The notes: generated by a model not told the origin, from the sequence alone. A stretch of 64,000 bases of DNA from Loktanella fryxellensis (GCF_900110065.1 NZ_FOCI01000003.1:62001-126000); one strand, 5' to 3'; shown: positions 17,789 to 26,781, counted from the stretch's first letter. A program made the numbers and translations.

Positions 17789-19468
17789 ATGGCAAGCAAC
17801 ACAAGCATGGAAGAATTCGAAGCCCTTCTGAACGAGAGCTTCGAGATCGATACGCCCGCAGAGGGCTCGGTCGTCAAAGGTCGCGTCATCGCGATCGAGG
17901 CCGGTCAGGCGATCATCGACGTCGGCTACAAGATGGAAGGCCGCATCGACCTCAAGGAATTTGCAGAACCCGGCGAAGAACCGAACATCAAGGTCGGTGA
18001 CGAAGTCGAAGTGTTCCTGCGTCAGGTGGAAAACGCCCGTGGCGAAGCCGTCATTTCGCGTGAAATGGCCCGCCGCGAAGAAGCGTGGGACCGTCTGGAG
18101 AAGGCCTATGCCGACGAGGACCGTGTCGATGGCGCGATCTTCGGCCGCGTGAAGGGTGGCTTCACCGTGGATCTGGGCGGCGCCGTGGCGTTCCTGCCCG
18201 GCTCTCAGGTCGATGTGCGCCCGGTGCGCGATGCCGGCCCGCTGATGGGCCTGAAGCAGCCGTTCCAGATCCTCAAGATGGACCGTCGCCGGGGCAACAT
18301 CGTGGTCTCGCGCCGCGCGATCCTGGAAGAATCCCGTGCCGAACAGCGTGCCGAAGTCATCGGTAACCTGACCGAAGGTCAGGACATCGACGGCGTGGTC
18401 AAGAACATCACCGAATACGGCGCCTTCGTCGATCTGGGTGGCGTCGATGGTCTGCTGCACGTCACCGACATGGCCTGGCGCCGGGTCAACCACCCGAGCG
18501 AGATCCTGTCCATCGGCGAGACGATCAAGGTGCAGGTCATCAAGATCAACAAGGAAACCCACCGCATCAGCCTTGGCATGAAGCAGCTGCAGGCCGATCC
18601 GTGGGATGCCGTGGAACAGAAGTACAGCCTCGAATCCACCCACACGGGCCGCGTGACCAACATCACGGACTACGGCGCATTCGTGGAGCTGGAGCCGGGC
18701 GTCGAAGGTCTGGTTCACGTCTCCGAGATGTCCTGGACCAAGAAGAACGTCCACCCCGGCAAGATCGTCTCGACCTCTCAGGAAGTCGAAGTGATGGTGC
18801 TGGAGATCGACAGCGCCAAGCGTCGCGTGTCGCTCGGCCTGAAGCAGACGCAGCGCAATCCGTGGGAAGTGTTTGCCGAAACGCACCCCGAGGGTACCGA
18901 AGTCGAAGGCGAAGTGAAGAACATCACCGAATTCGGTCTGTTCATCGGCCTCGACGGCGACATCGACGGCATGGTCCACCTGTCGGACCTGACCTGGGAT
19001 GGCCGTGGCGAGGACGTGATCGGCGACTTCCGCAAGGGCGACATGGTCAAGGCCAAGGTCTCCGAAGTGGATGTCGAGAAGGAGCGCATCTCGCTCTCGA
19101 TCAAGGCGCTGGATTCCGATCCCTTCGCTGATGCCATCGGTGGCGTGAAGCGCGGTTCGATCATCACTGTCGAAGTGACCAAGATCGAGGATGGCGGCAT
19201 CGAAGTGGAATATGAGGGCATGAAGTCCTTCATCCGCCGCTCTGATCTGTCGCGCGACCGGGCCGAACAGCGCCCCGAGCGTTTCGGCGTGGGCGACAAG
19301 GTCGACGTGCGCGTGACCAACATCGACAGCAAGACCCGCAAGCTGGGTCTGTCGATCAAGGCCCGCGAGATCGCCGAAGAGAAAGAAGCGATCGACCAGT
19401 ACGGCTCGTCCGACTCGGGTGCATCGCTTGGCGACATCCTGGGTGCGGCGCTGAAGGGCGACAACTGA
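17789..19468 (+). CDS. rpsA: 30S ribosomal protein S1
   Basis: Binds mRNA on the 30S subunit and helps initiation on structured messages. The 559-residue protein has six S1 RNA-binding repeats, at about residues 24-90, 108-173, 194-262, 279-349, 366-436 and 453-520; examples are VKNITEYGAFVDLGGVDGLLH and VTNITDYGAFVELEPGVEGLVH, quoted in part. It is of full proteobacterial length. The long leader with promoter, hairpin and small ORF suggests autoregulation. Confidence 0.97.
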   Translation: MASNTSMEEFEALLNESFEIDTPAEGSVVKGRVIAIEAGQAIIDVGYKMEGRIDLKEFAEPGEEPNIKVGDEVEVFLRQVENARGEAVISREMARREEAWDRLEKAYADEDRVDGAIFGRVKGGFTVDLGGAVAFLPGSQVDVRPVRDAGPLMGLKQPFQILKMDRRRGNIVVSRRAILEESRAEQRAEVIGNLTEGQDIDGVVKNITEYGAFVDLGGVDGLLHVTDMAWRRVNHPSEILSIGETIKVQVIKINKETHRISLGMKQLQADPWDAVEQKYSLESTHTGRVTNITDYGAFVELEPGVEGLVHVSEMSWTKKNVHPGKIVSTSQEVEVMVLEIDSAKRRVSLGLKQTQRNPWEVFAETHPEGTEVEGEVKNITEFGLFIGLDGDIDGMVHLSDLTWDGRGEDVIGDFRKGDMVKAKVSEVDVEKERISLSIKALDSDPFADAIGGVKRGSIITVEVTKIEDGGIEVEYEGMKSFIRRSDLSRDRAEQRPERFGVGDKVDVRVTNIDSKTRKLGLSIKAREIAEEKEAIDQYGSSDSGASLGDILGAALKGDN

Positions 19469-19497
19469 TCCCTGACGTCGTCTGTGACCGACCTTGG

Positions 19498-19527
19498 CCC
19501 CGCCGGAGCGATCCGGCGGGGCTTTTT
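19498..19527 (+). terminator. Rho-independent terminator after rpsA
   Basis: CCCCGCCGG and CCGGCGGGG form a perfect nine-pair stem around AGCGAT, followed by CTTTTT. It starts 30 bases after the rpsA stop. Confidence 0.92.
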
Positions 19528-19643
19528 CATCGGCGCGGGGACGGGCCTGTCAACTCCTTGCGGCACGCTGGCCGGGCCGATTGGTTCCGACCTATCCACA
19601 GGAAAGCGCGGTATCTTTCGGCAGGGCCTGCACAAACACGCTA

Positions 19644-19672
19644 TTTCGTGATCCGCAGTTACCCCCTATAGT
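19644..19672 (+). promoter_or_regulatory. Putative ihfB promoter
   Basis: TTTCGT (19644-19649) and TATAGT (19667-19672) with 17-base spacing lie about 44 bases ahead of the ihfB start and after the rpsA terminator. The -35 match is weak. Confidence 0.4.
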
Positions 19673-19715
19673 CGCGCCGATGGGCCATGTGCCGAGACAG
19701 CCTGCGGGGTCGCCG

Positions 19716-19997
19716 ATGATTCGTTCCGAACTGATCCAGAAGATCGCCGAAGATAACCCGCACCTGTTCCAGCGTGACGTGGAGCGGATCGTGGCGACCA
19801 TCTTTGACGAGATCACCGGTGCATTGGTGCGGGGCGAGCGCGTCGAACTGCGCGGTTTCGGCGCGTTTTCCGTCAAGAAGCGCGACGGGCGCGTCGGACG
19901 GAACCCGCGCACCGGTGAGGCGGTTGAGGTCGAGGAGAAGCATGTGCCGTTCTTCAAGACCGGCAAACTGCTGCGCGACCGTCTGAACGGCGCGTGA
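19716..19997 (+). CDS. ihfB: Integration host factor subunit beta
   Basis: Sequence-selective DNA-bending protein that works as a heterodimer with IhfA. The 93-residue protein matches the family in length and in the DNA-arm segment [24 protein letters not shown] (quoted in part: [20 protein letters not shown]), with the intercalating Pro. ATG at 19716 gives the family N-terminus [11 protein letters not shown]. rpsA-ihfB is a conserved pair, here separated by a terminator. Confidence 0.96.
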   Translation: MIRSELIQKIAEDNPHLFQRDVERIVATIFDEITGALVRGERVELRGFGAFSVKKRDGRVGRNPRTGEAVEVEEKHVPFFKTGKLLRDRLNGA

Positions 19998-20034
19998 TCC
20001 GGGTCTGCTGCCAACAACAAGGACACCTGCCGTC

Positions 20035-20403
20035 GTGAAAACACTCAAGTATCTGTTCTGGGGCGCGTTTGCCCTCGTTCTCGTTGTCATCGGCCTCGTG
20101 AACCGCGACCCGGTTACGCTGCAGGCGATGCCGCAGGCGTTTGCGGATCTGTTCGGCATTTCGCCGCAGGTGACGCTGCCGCTGTTCATCGTGATCTTCT
20201 TTGCCATCGGCATGGGCCTGTTGCTGGGCCTGATCTGGGAATGGATCCGCGAATACCCCGAACGCGCCGAAAACCGCGCCCGTGCCAAGGAAATCGCCAG
20301 CCTGCGCCGCGAGATCGCCGAGTTGCGTGCCGTCAGTGCCAGTCCCAAGACCGGCGACGACATCATCGCGCTGCTGGATGCACCCAAGCGCCAGATCGCC
20401 TGA
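20035..20403 (+). CDS. LapA family (DUF1049) membrane protein
   Basis: A 122-residue protein with two membrane segments (residues about 6-22 and 48-68) and a cytoplasmic charged helix (ERAENRARAKEIASLRREIAELR) that looks coiled-coil. This is the layout of lipopolysaccharide assembly protein A. GTG at 20035 is preceded by AAGGACA. It lies between ihfB and trpF, four bases from trpF, a standard Rhodobacteraceae position. Confidence 0.88.
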   Translation: MKTLKYLFWGAFALVLVVIGLVNRDPVTLQAMPQAFADLFGISPQVTLPLFIVIFFAIGMGLLLGLIWEWIREYPERAENRARAKEIASLRREIAELRAVSASPKTGDDIIALLDAPKRQIA

Positions 20404-20406
20404 GCC

Positions 20407-21048
20407 TTGTCCATCCGCATCAAGATCTGCGGCCTGCGCACGCCCGACGATGCGCGGGCGGCGGCCGTCAACGGCGCCACCGACATCGGGCTGGTATTCT
20501 TTCCCAAATCACCGCGCCACCTGTCATTCGCCGCAGCAGCCGCTGTGGCCGCAGCAGCGCCGCCGGGCATTCGCCGTGTCGCGCTGACCGTTGATCCGAC
20601 TGATGATGATCTGACCGCCTTGCTGCAGGCGGTGCCAGTCGATCTGCTGCAATTGCACGGGCACGAATCGACAGCGCGGGTCGCCGCCATCCGTGCGGCG
20701 CATGGTGTGCCCGTGATGAAGGCGGTTGGGATCGCATCCGTCGCCGATCTGGATGCCCTTTCCGCCTACATGGCGGTATCGGATGCGGTTCTGGTCGATG
20801 CGAAGCCGCCCGCGGACGGCGACCTTCCGGGCGGCAACGGGCTGTCCTTTGACTGGCGGTTGCTGGTGGGGCGGACGTGGCCGGTGCCGTGGATGCTGGC
20901 CGGGGGCCTGCGCCCCGACAACGTGGCAGAGGCGATCCGGCTGACCGGTGCGCCGGGGGTCGATGTGTCGTCCGGCGTGGAATCCGCGCAGGGCGTCAAG
21001 GATGCCACGCTGATCGCCGATTTCTGCGCCGCGGTTCGCAGCGCCTGA
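20407..21048 (+). CDS. trpF: Phosphoribosylanthranilate isomerase
   Basis: Third step of tryptophan synthesis, an Amadori rearrangement on a TIM barrel. The 213-residue protein has Cys8 (IKICGL) and Asp131 (LVDAKPP) as the acid-base pair and the phosphate-binding MLAGGLRPDNV and GVDVSSGVE. The start is TTG at 20407, three bases after the lapA stop, and no other start fits the N-terminus. trpB follows after 97 bases. Confidence 0.94.
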   Translation: MSIRIKICGLRTPDDARAAAVNGATDIGLVFFPKSPRHLSFAAAAAVAAAAPPGIRRVALTVDPTDDDLTALLQAVPVDLLQLHGHESTARVAAIRAAHGVPVMKAVGIASVADLDALSAYMAVSDAVLVDAKPPADGDLPGGNGLSFDWRLLVGRTWPVPWMLAGGLRPDNVAEAIRLTGAPGVDVSSGVESAQGVKDATLIADFCAAVRSA

Positions 21049-21145
21049 CACAGGTTGACCGCAGCCGCCTTGTGGCACGCTGACCGCTTTACCCCGCACG
21101 CCTGCAGGAGTAGGTCTGTCGCCACACCAAAGTAGGGAAACCGCC

Positions 21146-22372
21146 ATGCCTGACGATCTTTTCAACAGCTTCATGAACGGTCCCGACGACAAGGGCCGCT
21201 TCGGCGACTACGGCGGGCGCTTCGTGTCCGAGACGCTGATGCCGCTGATCCTCAGCCTCGAGGCGGAGTACGAGAAGGCCAAGACCGACGACAGCTTCTG
21301 GGCCGAGATGCATGACCTGTGGACGCATTACGTCGGCCGTCCCAGTCCGCTTTACTTCGCCGAACGGCTGACCGACCATCTGGGCGGCGCCAAGGTCTAC
21401 ATGAAGCGCGACGAGCTGAACCACACCGGCGCGCACAAGATCAACAACGTGCTTGGGCAGATCATCCTCGCCCGTCGCATGGGCAAGAGCCGCATCATCG
21501 CGGAAACCGGTGCCGGGCAGCACGGCGTGGCGACCGCCACCGTCTGTGCCAAGTTCGGCCTGCAATGCGTCGTCTACATGGGTGCGCACGACGTCGAACG
21601 TCAGGCCCCCAACGTGTTCCGCATGCGCCTGCTGGGGGCAGAGGTGATTCCCGTCACCTCGGGTCGCGGCACGCTGAAGGATGCGATGAACGACGCCCTT
21701 CGCGACTGGGTGACGAACGTGCGCGACACCTTCTATTGCATCGGCACCGTGGCGGGTCCGCACCCTTATCCCGCGATGGTCCGCGATTTCCAGTCGATCA
21801 TCGGCAAGGAGGTCCGCGAACAGATGCAGGCCGCCGAAGGTCGTCTGCCCGACACGCTGATCGCCGCCATCGGTGGCGGATCGAACGCGATGGGCCTGTT
21901 CCACCCGTTCCTCGACGACAAGACCGTGAACATCATCGGGGTCGAGGCGGGCGGCAAGGGCGTGAACGAGAAGATGGAGCATTGTGCGTCATTGACCGGC
22001 GGGCGTCCCGGCGTGCTGCACGGCAACCGCACCTATCTGCTGCAGGACGACGACGGCCAGATCCTCGAAGGGTTCAGCATCAGCGCCGGCCTCGACTATC
22101 CGGGGATCGGGCCGGAACATGCGTGGCTGCACGACATCGGGCGGGCGCAATACGTCAGCATCACCGACGTCGAGGCGCTGGAGGCGTTCCAGTTGTGCTG
22201 CGCGCTGGAGGGAATCATTCCCGCGCTGGAACCGTCCCACGCGCTGGCCCACGTGATGAAGATCGCGCCGACGCTGCCTGCAGATCACCTGCTGGTGATG
22301 AACATGTGCGGGCGTGGTGACAAGGACATCTTCACCGTGGCCAAGCACCTCGGCTTCGATATGAAGATCTAA
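21146..22372 (+). CDS. trpB: Tryptophan synthase beta subunit
   Basis: Condenses indole and serine using pyridoxal phosphate. The 408-residue protein has the PLP lysine Lys98 in [10 protein letters not shown], the phosphate-binding GGGSNA and the substrate loop [12 protein letters not shown]. It is full length. trpA is not in the window after it, which is usual where trpF-trpB are apart from the rest of the pathway. Confidence 0.97.
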   Translation: MPDDLFNSFMNGPDDKGRFGDYGGRFVSETLMPLILSLEAEYEKAKTDDSFWAEMHDLWTHYVGRPSPLYFAERLTDHLGGAKVYMKRDELNHTGAHKINNVLGQIILARRMGKSRIIAETGAGQHGVATATVCAKFGLQCVVYMGAHDVERQAPNVFRMRLLGAEVIPVTSGRGTLKDAMNDALRDWVTNVRDTFYCIGTVAGPHPYPAMVRDFQSIIGKEVREQMQAAEGRLPDTLIAAIGGGSNAMGLFHPFLDDKTVNIIGVEAGGKGVNEKMEHCASLTGGRPGVLHGNRTYLLQDDDGQILEGFSISAGLDYPGIGPEHAWLHDIGRAQYVSITDVEALEAFQLCCALEGIIPALEPSHALAHVMKIAPTLPADHLLVMNMCGRGDKDIFTVAKHLGFDMKI

Positions 22373-22510
22373 ACCAAGGTTTAGACGCCTGTATCGCAGG
22401 TTTGACGGCGGGGCATTTCAACCTCTGGTCGACAGACAGGCTGGCTGTCTGGGTGCAATTCATGCCGCAGCAGCCGGCACAGGGTCGGTGGCATCACGAA
22501 AGGATACCCG

Positions 22511-23050
22511 ATGAAGCACCTGTTCCTTGCAACCACCGTCATGGCCGGTCTGACCGTCACGGCCGCGTCGGCCCAGTCCATCGCCGATCAGGTCATCAGC
22601 CAGCTGACCGCCGAGGGTTACAGCCGGATCGAAGTCGACACCGGCCCCAACCAGGTCAAGGTGGAAGCCATCCGTGGCAACCGCGAACTGGAAGTGATCT
22701 ACGATGCCCGCACCGGTGCCGTGCTGAAGTCCGAGACCTCTGCGGTCGGTGCCGATGACGATACACGTCCGGGGATCGAGCGCGACACCAGCGATCGCGA
22801 CTTCTTCCGTGGCGGCCGTGACCTCGACGATGACGATGACGACCGCGACGATGATCGCGATGATGACCGGGACGACGACCGCGACGACGACCGGGACGAC
22901 GACCGCGATGATGATCGCGACGATGACGACGACCGCGACGACGACCGTGACGACGACCGCGACGATGATCGCGACGACGATGACGACGACCGCGACGATG
23001 ATCGCGACGATGACGACGACAACGATGACGACGACGGCGACGACGACTGA
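22511..23050 (+). CDS. Secreted PepSY-like protein with an Asp/Arg-repeat tail
   Basis: A 179-residue exported protein: signal peptide to about residue 21 (TVTAASAQ), a PepSY-like domain at about 22-75 (SIADQVISQLTAEGY, IEVIYDARTGAVLKSE-like strand pattern), then a tail from about 104 to 179 made only of Asp, Arg and few other residues in DRDD units. The tail is strongly acidic and probably disordered; it may bind calcium or other cations. It is paralogous to the next gene. Function unknown; expected in the periplasm or outside the cell. Confidence 0.75.
   Translation: MKHLFLATTVMAGLTVTAASAQSIADQVISQLTAEGYSRIEVDTGPNQVKVEAIRGNRELEVIYDARTGAVLKSETSAVGADDDTRPGIERDTSDRDFFRGGRDLDDDDDDRDDDRDDDRDDDRDDDRDDDRDDDRDDDDDRDDDRDDDRDDDRDDDDDDRDDDRDDDDDNDDDDGDDD
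22820..23046 (+). repeat. Short tandem repeats coding for DRDD units
   Basis: Imperfect 12-base units of the form CGCGACGACGAC/GATGATCGCGAT repeat through the 3' half of the gene. Synonymous GAC/GAT changes between units indicate that the array is old enough to have diverged, while the protein pattern is kept. Confidence 0.8.
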
Positions 23051-23132
23051 TACGCTGCCATCGACGACGATGCCAAGCGTGCCGTTGGCCTCCCGTCTTG
23101 TGGACGGGAGGCCGCTTTTCAAAGGGATGACG

Positions 23133-23606
23133 ATGTCCGCCTTGCGCCTGATTCTGGCCTTCCTGCTGCTGATGCCCGCCGCAGCCTCTGCGCAATCCGT
23201 GCAGGAATCGATCATCGCGCAGTTGCGCGACCAGGGCTTCGGCCAGATCGAGGTCAGCCGCACGCTGCTGGGGCGCGTCGTCGTGCGGGCCCGCAGCGCG
23301 GAACTGGACCGTGAACTGGTCTTCAACCCCACGACGGGAGAGATCCTGCGCGACTATTGGGACGAGATCGGCAGCGACGATTTTGCCGCCCCGCGTGTCA
23401 TGGTCCCGGGCAACGACGATGACGACGGCCCCCGTCGGTCGTCCGGTTCGGGTTCTGGCTCCGGCTCCGGTTCGGGTTCGGGTTCCGGCTCCGGTTCAGG
23501 GGGCGGCAGCGGGGCGTCTGGCGGCGATGACGATGACGACGACGACGATGACGACGACGACGATGACGACGATGACGACGACGATGACGACGGAGACGAC
23601 GACTGA
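23133..23606 (+). CDS. Secreted PepSY-like protein with Ser-Gly linker and poly-Asp tail
   Basis: A 157-residue exported protein: signal peptide to residue 20 (LLLMPAAASA), PepSY-like domain at about 21-80 (SVQESIIAQLRDQGFGQIEV, LVFNPTTGEIL), a (Ser-Gly)n linker at about 104-127 and an almost pure Asp tail from 130 to 157. The globular part aligns with that of the previous gene. ATG at 23133 is chosen because AAAGGG lies six bases upstream; ATG 23127 abuts it. Its stop overlaps the start of the LuxR-type gene (TGATG). Confidence 0.75.
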   Translation: MSALRLILAFLLLMPAAASAQSVQESIIAQLRDQGFGQIEVSRTLLGRVVVRARSAELDRELVFNPTTGEILRDYWDEIGSDDFAAPRVMVPGNDDDDGPRRSSGSGSGSGSGSGSGSGSGSGGGSGASGGDDDDDDDDDDDDDDDDDDDDDDGDDD

Positions 23607-24235
23607 TGCGCAGGCCGGATCGCAGCCGCATGGGCGTGATGGTCGTCGTGGCCGTTCAGATCCTGTGCGCAGTGTTTTTCGTGGCAAACATCCTGATGTC
23701 GGTCCTGGGCCTTGCCCCGATCAGTTGGCAGGTCAGCGAGCTCATCGAACTGGGTGCCGCCTTTGGCCTGCTGCTGGGGGTGATCGTCGGCATCGTCGTG
23801 TTGCGCCGCACGCTGGCGCGGTCCGACCTGATGGAAAGCCGTCTGCAACGCGCGTCGGGCGCATTCATGGCGGGGCTCTACGCCCGGTTCGACGAATGGC
23901 AACTGACGCCCGCGGAACGTGATGTGGCCCTGTTCGCGATCAAGGGTCTGTCGGGGGCAGAGATCGCCGCCCTGCGCGGCGTGAGCGAAGGCACCGTCAA
24001 GGCGCAGAGCAACGCGATCTACCGCAAGGCGGGGGTCAGCGGGCGTGGGCAGTTGCTCAGCCTGTTCCTCGACGATCTGATGGTGCTGCCGACTGCCGCT
24101 CAGTCGGCTGGCGTGGTGGCCCCGGTGGTGTCGGACGTCCCGTCGCTTGCCGACGGGACCGGTGTGTCGGCTGCGGTCGCGGCATCCGGTGTGCCGTCGA
24201 CTGTCGCCGCACCACCCTCCAGCGGCGCTGCCTGA
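23606..24235 (+). CDS. Membrane-anchored LuxR-type HTH regulator
   Basis: A 209-residue protein with two membrane helices (about 10-34 and 46-66), a short helical linker, a LuxR-type HTH at about 100-157 (LTPAERDVALFAIKGLSG, VSEGTVKAQSNAIYRKAGV) and an Ala/Ser/Val-rich tail from 158. With both termini inside, the short outside loop (about 35-45) is the only periplasmic part. It is coupled by TGATG to the poly-Asp gene, so it may regulate, or respond to, the acidic exported proteins. The last 136 bases overlap the gene on the other strand. Confidence 0.8.
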   Translation: MRRPDRSRMGVMVVVAVQILCAVFFVANILMSVLGLAPISWQVSELIELGAAFGLLLGVIVGIVVLRRTLARSDLMESRLQRASGAFMAGLYARFDEWQLTPAERDVALFAIKGLSGAEIAALRGVSEGTVKAQSNAIYRKAGVSGRGQLLSLFLDDLMVLPTAAQSAGVVAPVVSDVPSLADGTGVSAAVAASGVPSTVAAPPSSGAA

Positions 24236-24900
24236 CCTGTTGCACCGCGCGACTGATCGTCAGCGACACGCCGCAGATCGAGGATGTCGAGGTCGGATTC
24301 CAGCAGCGGCTGTGGCATCAGGATGCGGACGTGGTCAGGCTCCGCCTGCGTTACGACGCCGACGATGGGCCACAGGGTGCCGTCGCTCTCGTTTTCCGGC
24401 GGAAGCTCGGCATAGGGCAGGGGTGTCGCATCGGCGACAAAGCCTGTCGCCGTCAGGATCATCGCACCCTCGATCAGGTCGATGCGGCCCGTCAACCGTT
24501 GCGATCCGGTCGTTTTGTCGATCACGAACCCGGTGCCGTCTGCCGTGATCGTGCAGGCGAACGGCGCATAGACCGTCAGATCCGTCAGGCCCCCCAGTTT
24601 CAGCGTGCGGCAGGTCCAGTCGCCGGGCAGACTGGTCTGGATCGGCGACACCGGCGTGCCCGCCAGCGCGTCCTGCAGCAGATCCACGTCGCCGCGTGTG
24701 CCGCCCGCCATGGCGCGCAGCAACGCGCGACCTACCGTCGCCTCAACCCCGGCCAGACGCGGTGCATCGGCGGCGCGGATCGGTCCGGTGGCGGCACGCG
24801 GTGGATCGGTGGCTGGCGTGGTAACGGAAGCTGCGTCCTGTGCGGACGCTGTGCAGGCGACGACCAAAAGGGCCGTCGCGGCCAGCGTCGCTCGCCTCAC
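24100..24900 (-). CDS. Exported DUF4893-like protein
   Basis: A 266-residue protein with an N-terminal signal (ATLAATALLVVACTASAQ) and a central domain WTCRTLKLGGLTDLTVYAPF, ITADGTGFVIDKTTGSQRLTG that resembles DUF4893. The C-terminal about 45 residues are Thr/Ala/Asp-rich and probably disordered; that part overlaps antisense with the LuxR-type gene. The start is GTG at 24900, overlapping the DUF2237 stop (GTGA). Function unknown; the ACTASAQ stretch could be a lipobox or a normal cleavage site. Confidence 0.7.
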   Translation of the reverse strand: MRRATLAATALLVVACTASAQDAASVTTPATDPPRAATGPIRAADAPRLAGVEATVGRALLRAMAGGTRGDVDLLQDALAGTPVSPIQTSLPGDWTCRTLKLGGLTDLTVYAPFACTITADGTGFVIDKTTGSQRLTGRIDLIEGAMILTATGFVADATPLPYAELPPENESDGTLWPIVGVVTQAEPDHVRILMPQPLLESDLDILDLRRVADDQSRGATGQAAPLEGGAATVDGTPDAATAADTPVPSASDGTSDTTGATTPAD

Positions 24901-25271
24901 TCCGGCACCGCGTAGCGGCGCAGGATGTCGATGGGCACGATCTCCAGCGCGCGGACATGGGTGGCGTGCAGGTTGACCAACGGCGCGCAGCCTTCGTCGT
25001 GGGCCTGCATGAAGCGGCCCGCGCACAGGCACCACCCGTCGCCGGGCTTCAAGCCCGGAAATCCATAGTCGGGCTGCGGCGTGGACAGGTCGTTGCCGAC
25101 GTATTTCGAGAATGCGAGGAATTCGGCCGTCATCACCGCGCAGACCGTGTGGCTGCCGCGATCCTGCGCGCAGGTATCGCAGACCCCGTTGCGGAAATAG
25201 CCGGTCATGGGCGCGGTCGAACAGGTGGCAAGCGTGCTGCCGAGGACATTGAAGGAGGGATCTTTTTCCAT
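24897..25271 (-). CDS. DUF2237 family protein
   Basis: A 124-residue cytoplasmic protein. NVLGSTLATCSTAPMTGYFR, GVCDTCAQDRGSHTVCAVMT and DGWCLCAGRF with several paired Cys residues are the conserved segments of DUF2237, and the C-terminus lists THVRALEIVPIDILRRYAV. No reaction is known for the family; the Cys residues suggest metal or redox function. It overlaps the following DUF4893-like gene by four bases. Confidence 0.85.
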   Translation of the reverse strand: MEKDPSFNVLGSTLATCSTAPMTGYFRNGVCDTCAQDRGSHTVCAVMTAEFLAFSKYVGNDLSTPQPDYGFPGLKPGDGWCLCAGRFMQAHDEGCAPLVNLHATHVRALEIVPIDILRRYAVPE

Positions 25272-25335
25272 GTCTCATCCTAACCCCGCGCGGTGCCGGT
25301 GGAAAGGGCGGGGTCGTCGCAGCCGATGTGTGCCG

Positions 25336-26016
25336 TCAGCGAAAGCGGTCCTTCAACCGCTCCAGCGGGCCCCGCGTGTCGGGCACGTCCGGCGCTGCGG
25401 GCAGGGAGGCAGCAGGCGTCGCGGCCGCCTTGCCGGTCGAGGATCGCGGCGGAGCCACCCGCAGGGCAATGGCATTCAGGAACCTGTCCGGCTGCCCCGC
25501 CATAAGCGCCGCCACCCCGTCGGACAGGCCGCGCAACAGGTCGTCCAGCCAGTCCTGATCGGCCTTGGCGAAGTCGTGCAGCACATAGCCCGGCACCCGG
25601 TCCTTGTGCCCCGGATGCCCCACGCCCAGCCGCACCCGGTCGTAATCCGCGCCGATATGCGCATGGATCGATCGCAACCCGTTGTGCCCCGCATGACCGC
25701 CGCCGGTCTTGACCCGCACCTTGGCGGGGGCAAGGTCGATTTCATCGTGGAACACGATCACGTCGGCGGGCGCGATCTTGTGAAAGGCGCAGGCGGCCTG
25801 GACGGCACGCCCCGATTCGTTCATGAAGGTGCCGGGTTTCAGCAACAGCACCTTGTCGGGTCCCAGCCGCCCTTCGGACACTTCGCCCTGGAACTTGGCC
25901 CGCCACGGGGCAAAGCCGTGATCGCCCGCGATCCGGTCCAGCGCCATGAAGCCGATGTTGTGACGGTGGCCCGCATATTGCGCGCCGGGATTGCCAAGGC
26001 CAACGAGAAGTTTCAT
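25336..26016 (-). CDS. pth: Peptidyl-tRNA hydrolase
   Basis: Releases tRNA from peptidyl-tRNA that drops off ribosomes. The 226-residue protein has the catalytic residues Asn9 (GLGNPG), His19 (HRHNIGF), Asp91 (FHDEIDL) and Asn112 (GGGHAGHNGLRS). A C-terminal extension of about 35 residues (ending PLERLKDRFR) is Pro/Ala-rich. It follows rplY on the same strand with a terminator between them. Confidence 0.95.
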   Translation of the reverse strand: MKLLVGLGNPGAQYAGHRHNIGFMALDRIAGDHGFAPWRAKFQGEVSEGRLGPDKVLLLKPGTFMNESGRAVQAACAFHKIAPADVIVFHDEIDLAPAKVRVKTGGGHAGHNGLRSIHAHIGADYDRVRLGVGHPGHKDRVPGYVLHDFAKADQDWLDDLLRGLSDGVAALMAGQPDRFLNAIALRVAPPRSSTGKAAATPAASLPAAPDVPDTRGPLERLKDRFR

Positions 26017-26068
26017 GTCCCCTCCATACCCGGTCGGGCCGCCCGGCGAAAGGGGACCGGCGGACGTG

Positions 26069-26090
26069 AAAAGGGGCCCCGCAGGGCCCC
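26069..26090 (-). terminator. Rho-independent terminator after rplY
   Basis: On the minus strand GGGGCCC-TGCG-GGGCCCC is followed by TTTTC. It lies 26 bases after the rplY stop and before pth. Confidence 0.85.
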
Positions 26091-26115
26091 GTTCCGGTCG
26101 TCTTGTCGCAATGGC

Positions 26116-26781
26116 TTACGCCTTGTCGCCTTCGGCGTCGTCCGTGGTCGGCACGGCGTCCGCTTCGACCTCGGCGGCCTCGTCGTCTTCATCGTCGGCG
26201 GCCAGCACCTTGGGTGCGGCGATGTTGGCGATGACGAAATCGCGGTCCGCGATCACCGGAGTGGCGCCGTTGGGCAGCGTCACGTCGCTGATGTGGATCA
26301 CGTCGCCCATCGTACGGCCCGTCAGATCGACGGTGATGTGGTCTGGGATGTCACCGGCCAGCACGTTCATCTCGACTTCGTTGCGCACGACGGTCAGGAT
26401 GGCACCACCGGTCTTCAGCGCCTTGCATTCGTCCTCGTTGATGAACTCGACGGGGATGAAGATGTTGACGCGGCTTGTCCGCTTCAGGCGCAGCAGGTCG
26501 ATGTGCGTCGGCAGGTCCTTGACCACGTGGCGCTGGACGCCGCGGCAGATGACGCGGACGTCGTCATGGCCTTCGACCTTCAGGTTGAACAGCGTGGACA
26601 TGAAGCGGCCCTTGCGCAGGCGCGTCAGCAGTTTGTTGAAGTCGAGCTGCAGCGCGACCGGATCGGCCCCGCCACCATAGACGACTCCGGGTACCATTCC
26701 GTTACGACGAGCTGTGCGGGCGGCCCCCTTGCCTGTCCCCGCGCGGACCTCGGCGTGCAGATCAGGGATCTTGTCAGCCAT
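26116..26781 (-). CDS. rplY: 50S ribosomal protein L25/general stress protein Ctc
   Basis: Binds 5S rRNA. The 221-residue form has an N-terminal L25 domain ([28 protein letters not shown]) and a C-terminal TL5-type beta domain ending in an acidic Asp/Glu-rich tail ([15 protein letters not shown]), as in the Ctc type. ATG at 26781 follows GGAGAT. Its partner pth is the usual neighbour. Confidence 0.95.
   Translation of the reverse strand: MADKIPDLHAEVRAGTGKGAARTARRNGMVPGVVYGGGADPVALQLDFNKLLTRLRKGRFMSTLFNLKVEGHDDVRVICRGVQRHVVKDLPTHIDLLRLKRTSRVNIFIPVEFINEDECKALKTGGAILTVVRNEVEMNVLAGDIPDHITVDLTGRTMGDVIHISDVTLPNGATPVIADRDFVIANIAAPKVLAADDEDDEAAEVEADAVPTTDDAEGDKA

Noticed and set aside
22820-23046. 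CRISPR-like array
   Set aside because: The repeats are 12-base coding units without spacers, in frame with a secreted Asp/Arg protein.
22656-23195. Antisense Arg/His-rich or Ser-rich open frames opposite the Asp-repeat gene
   Set aside because: They arise from the repetitive GAC/GAT codons read on the other strand and have no signal, start site or family features.
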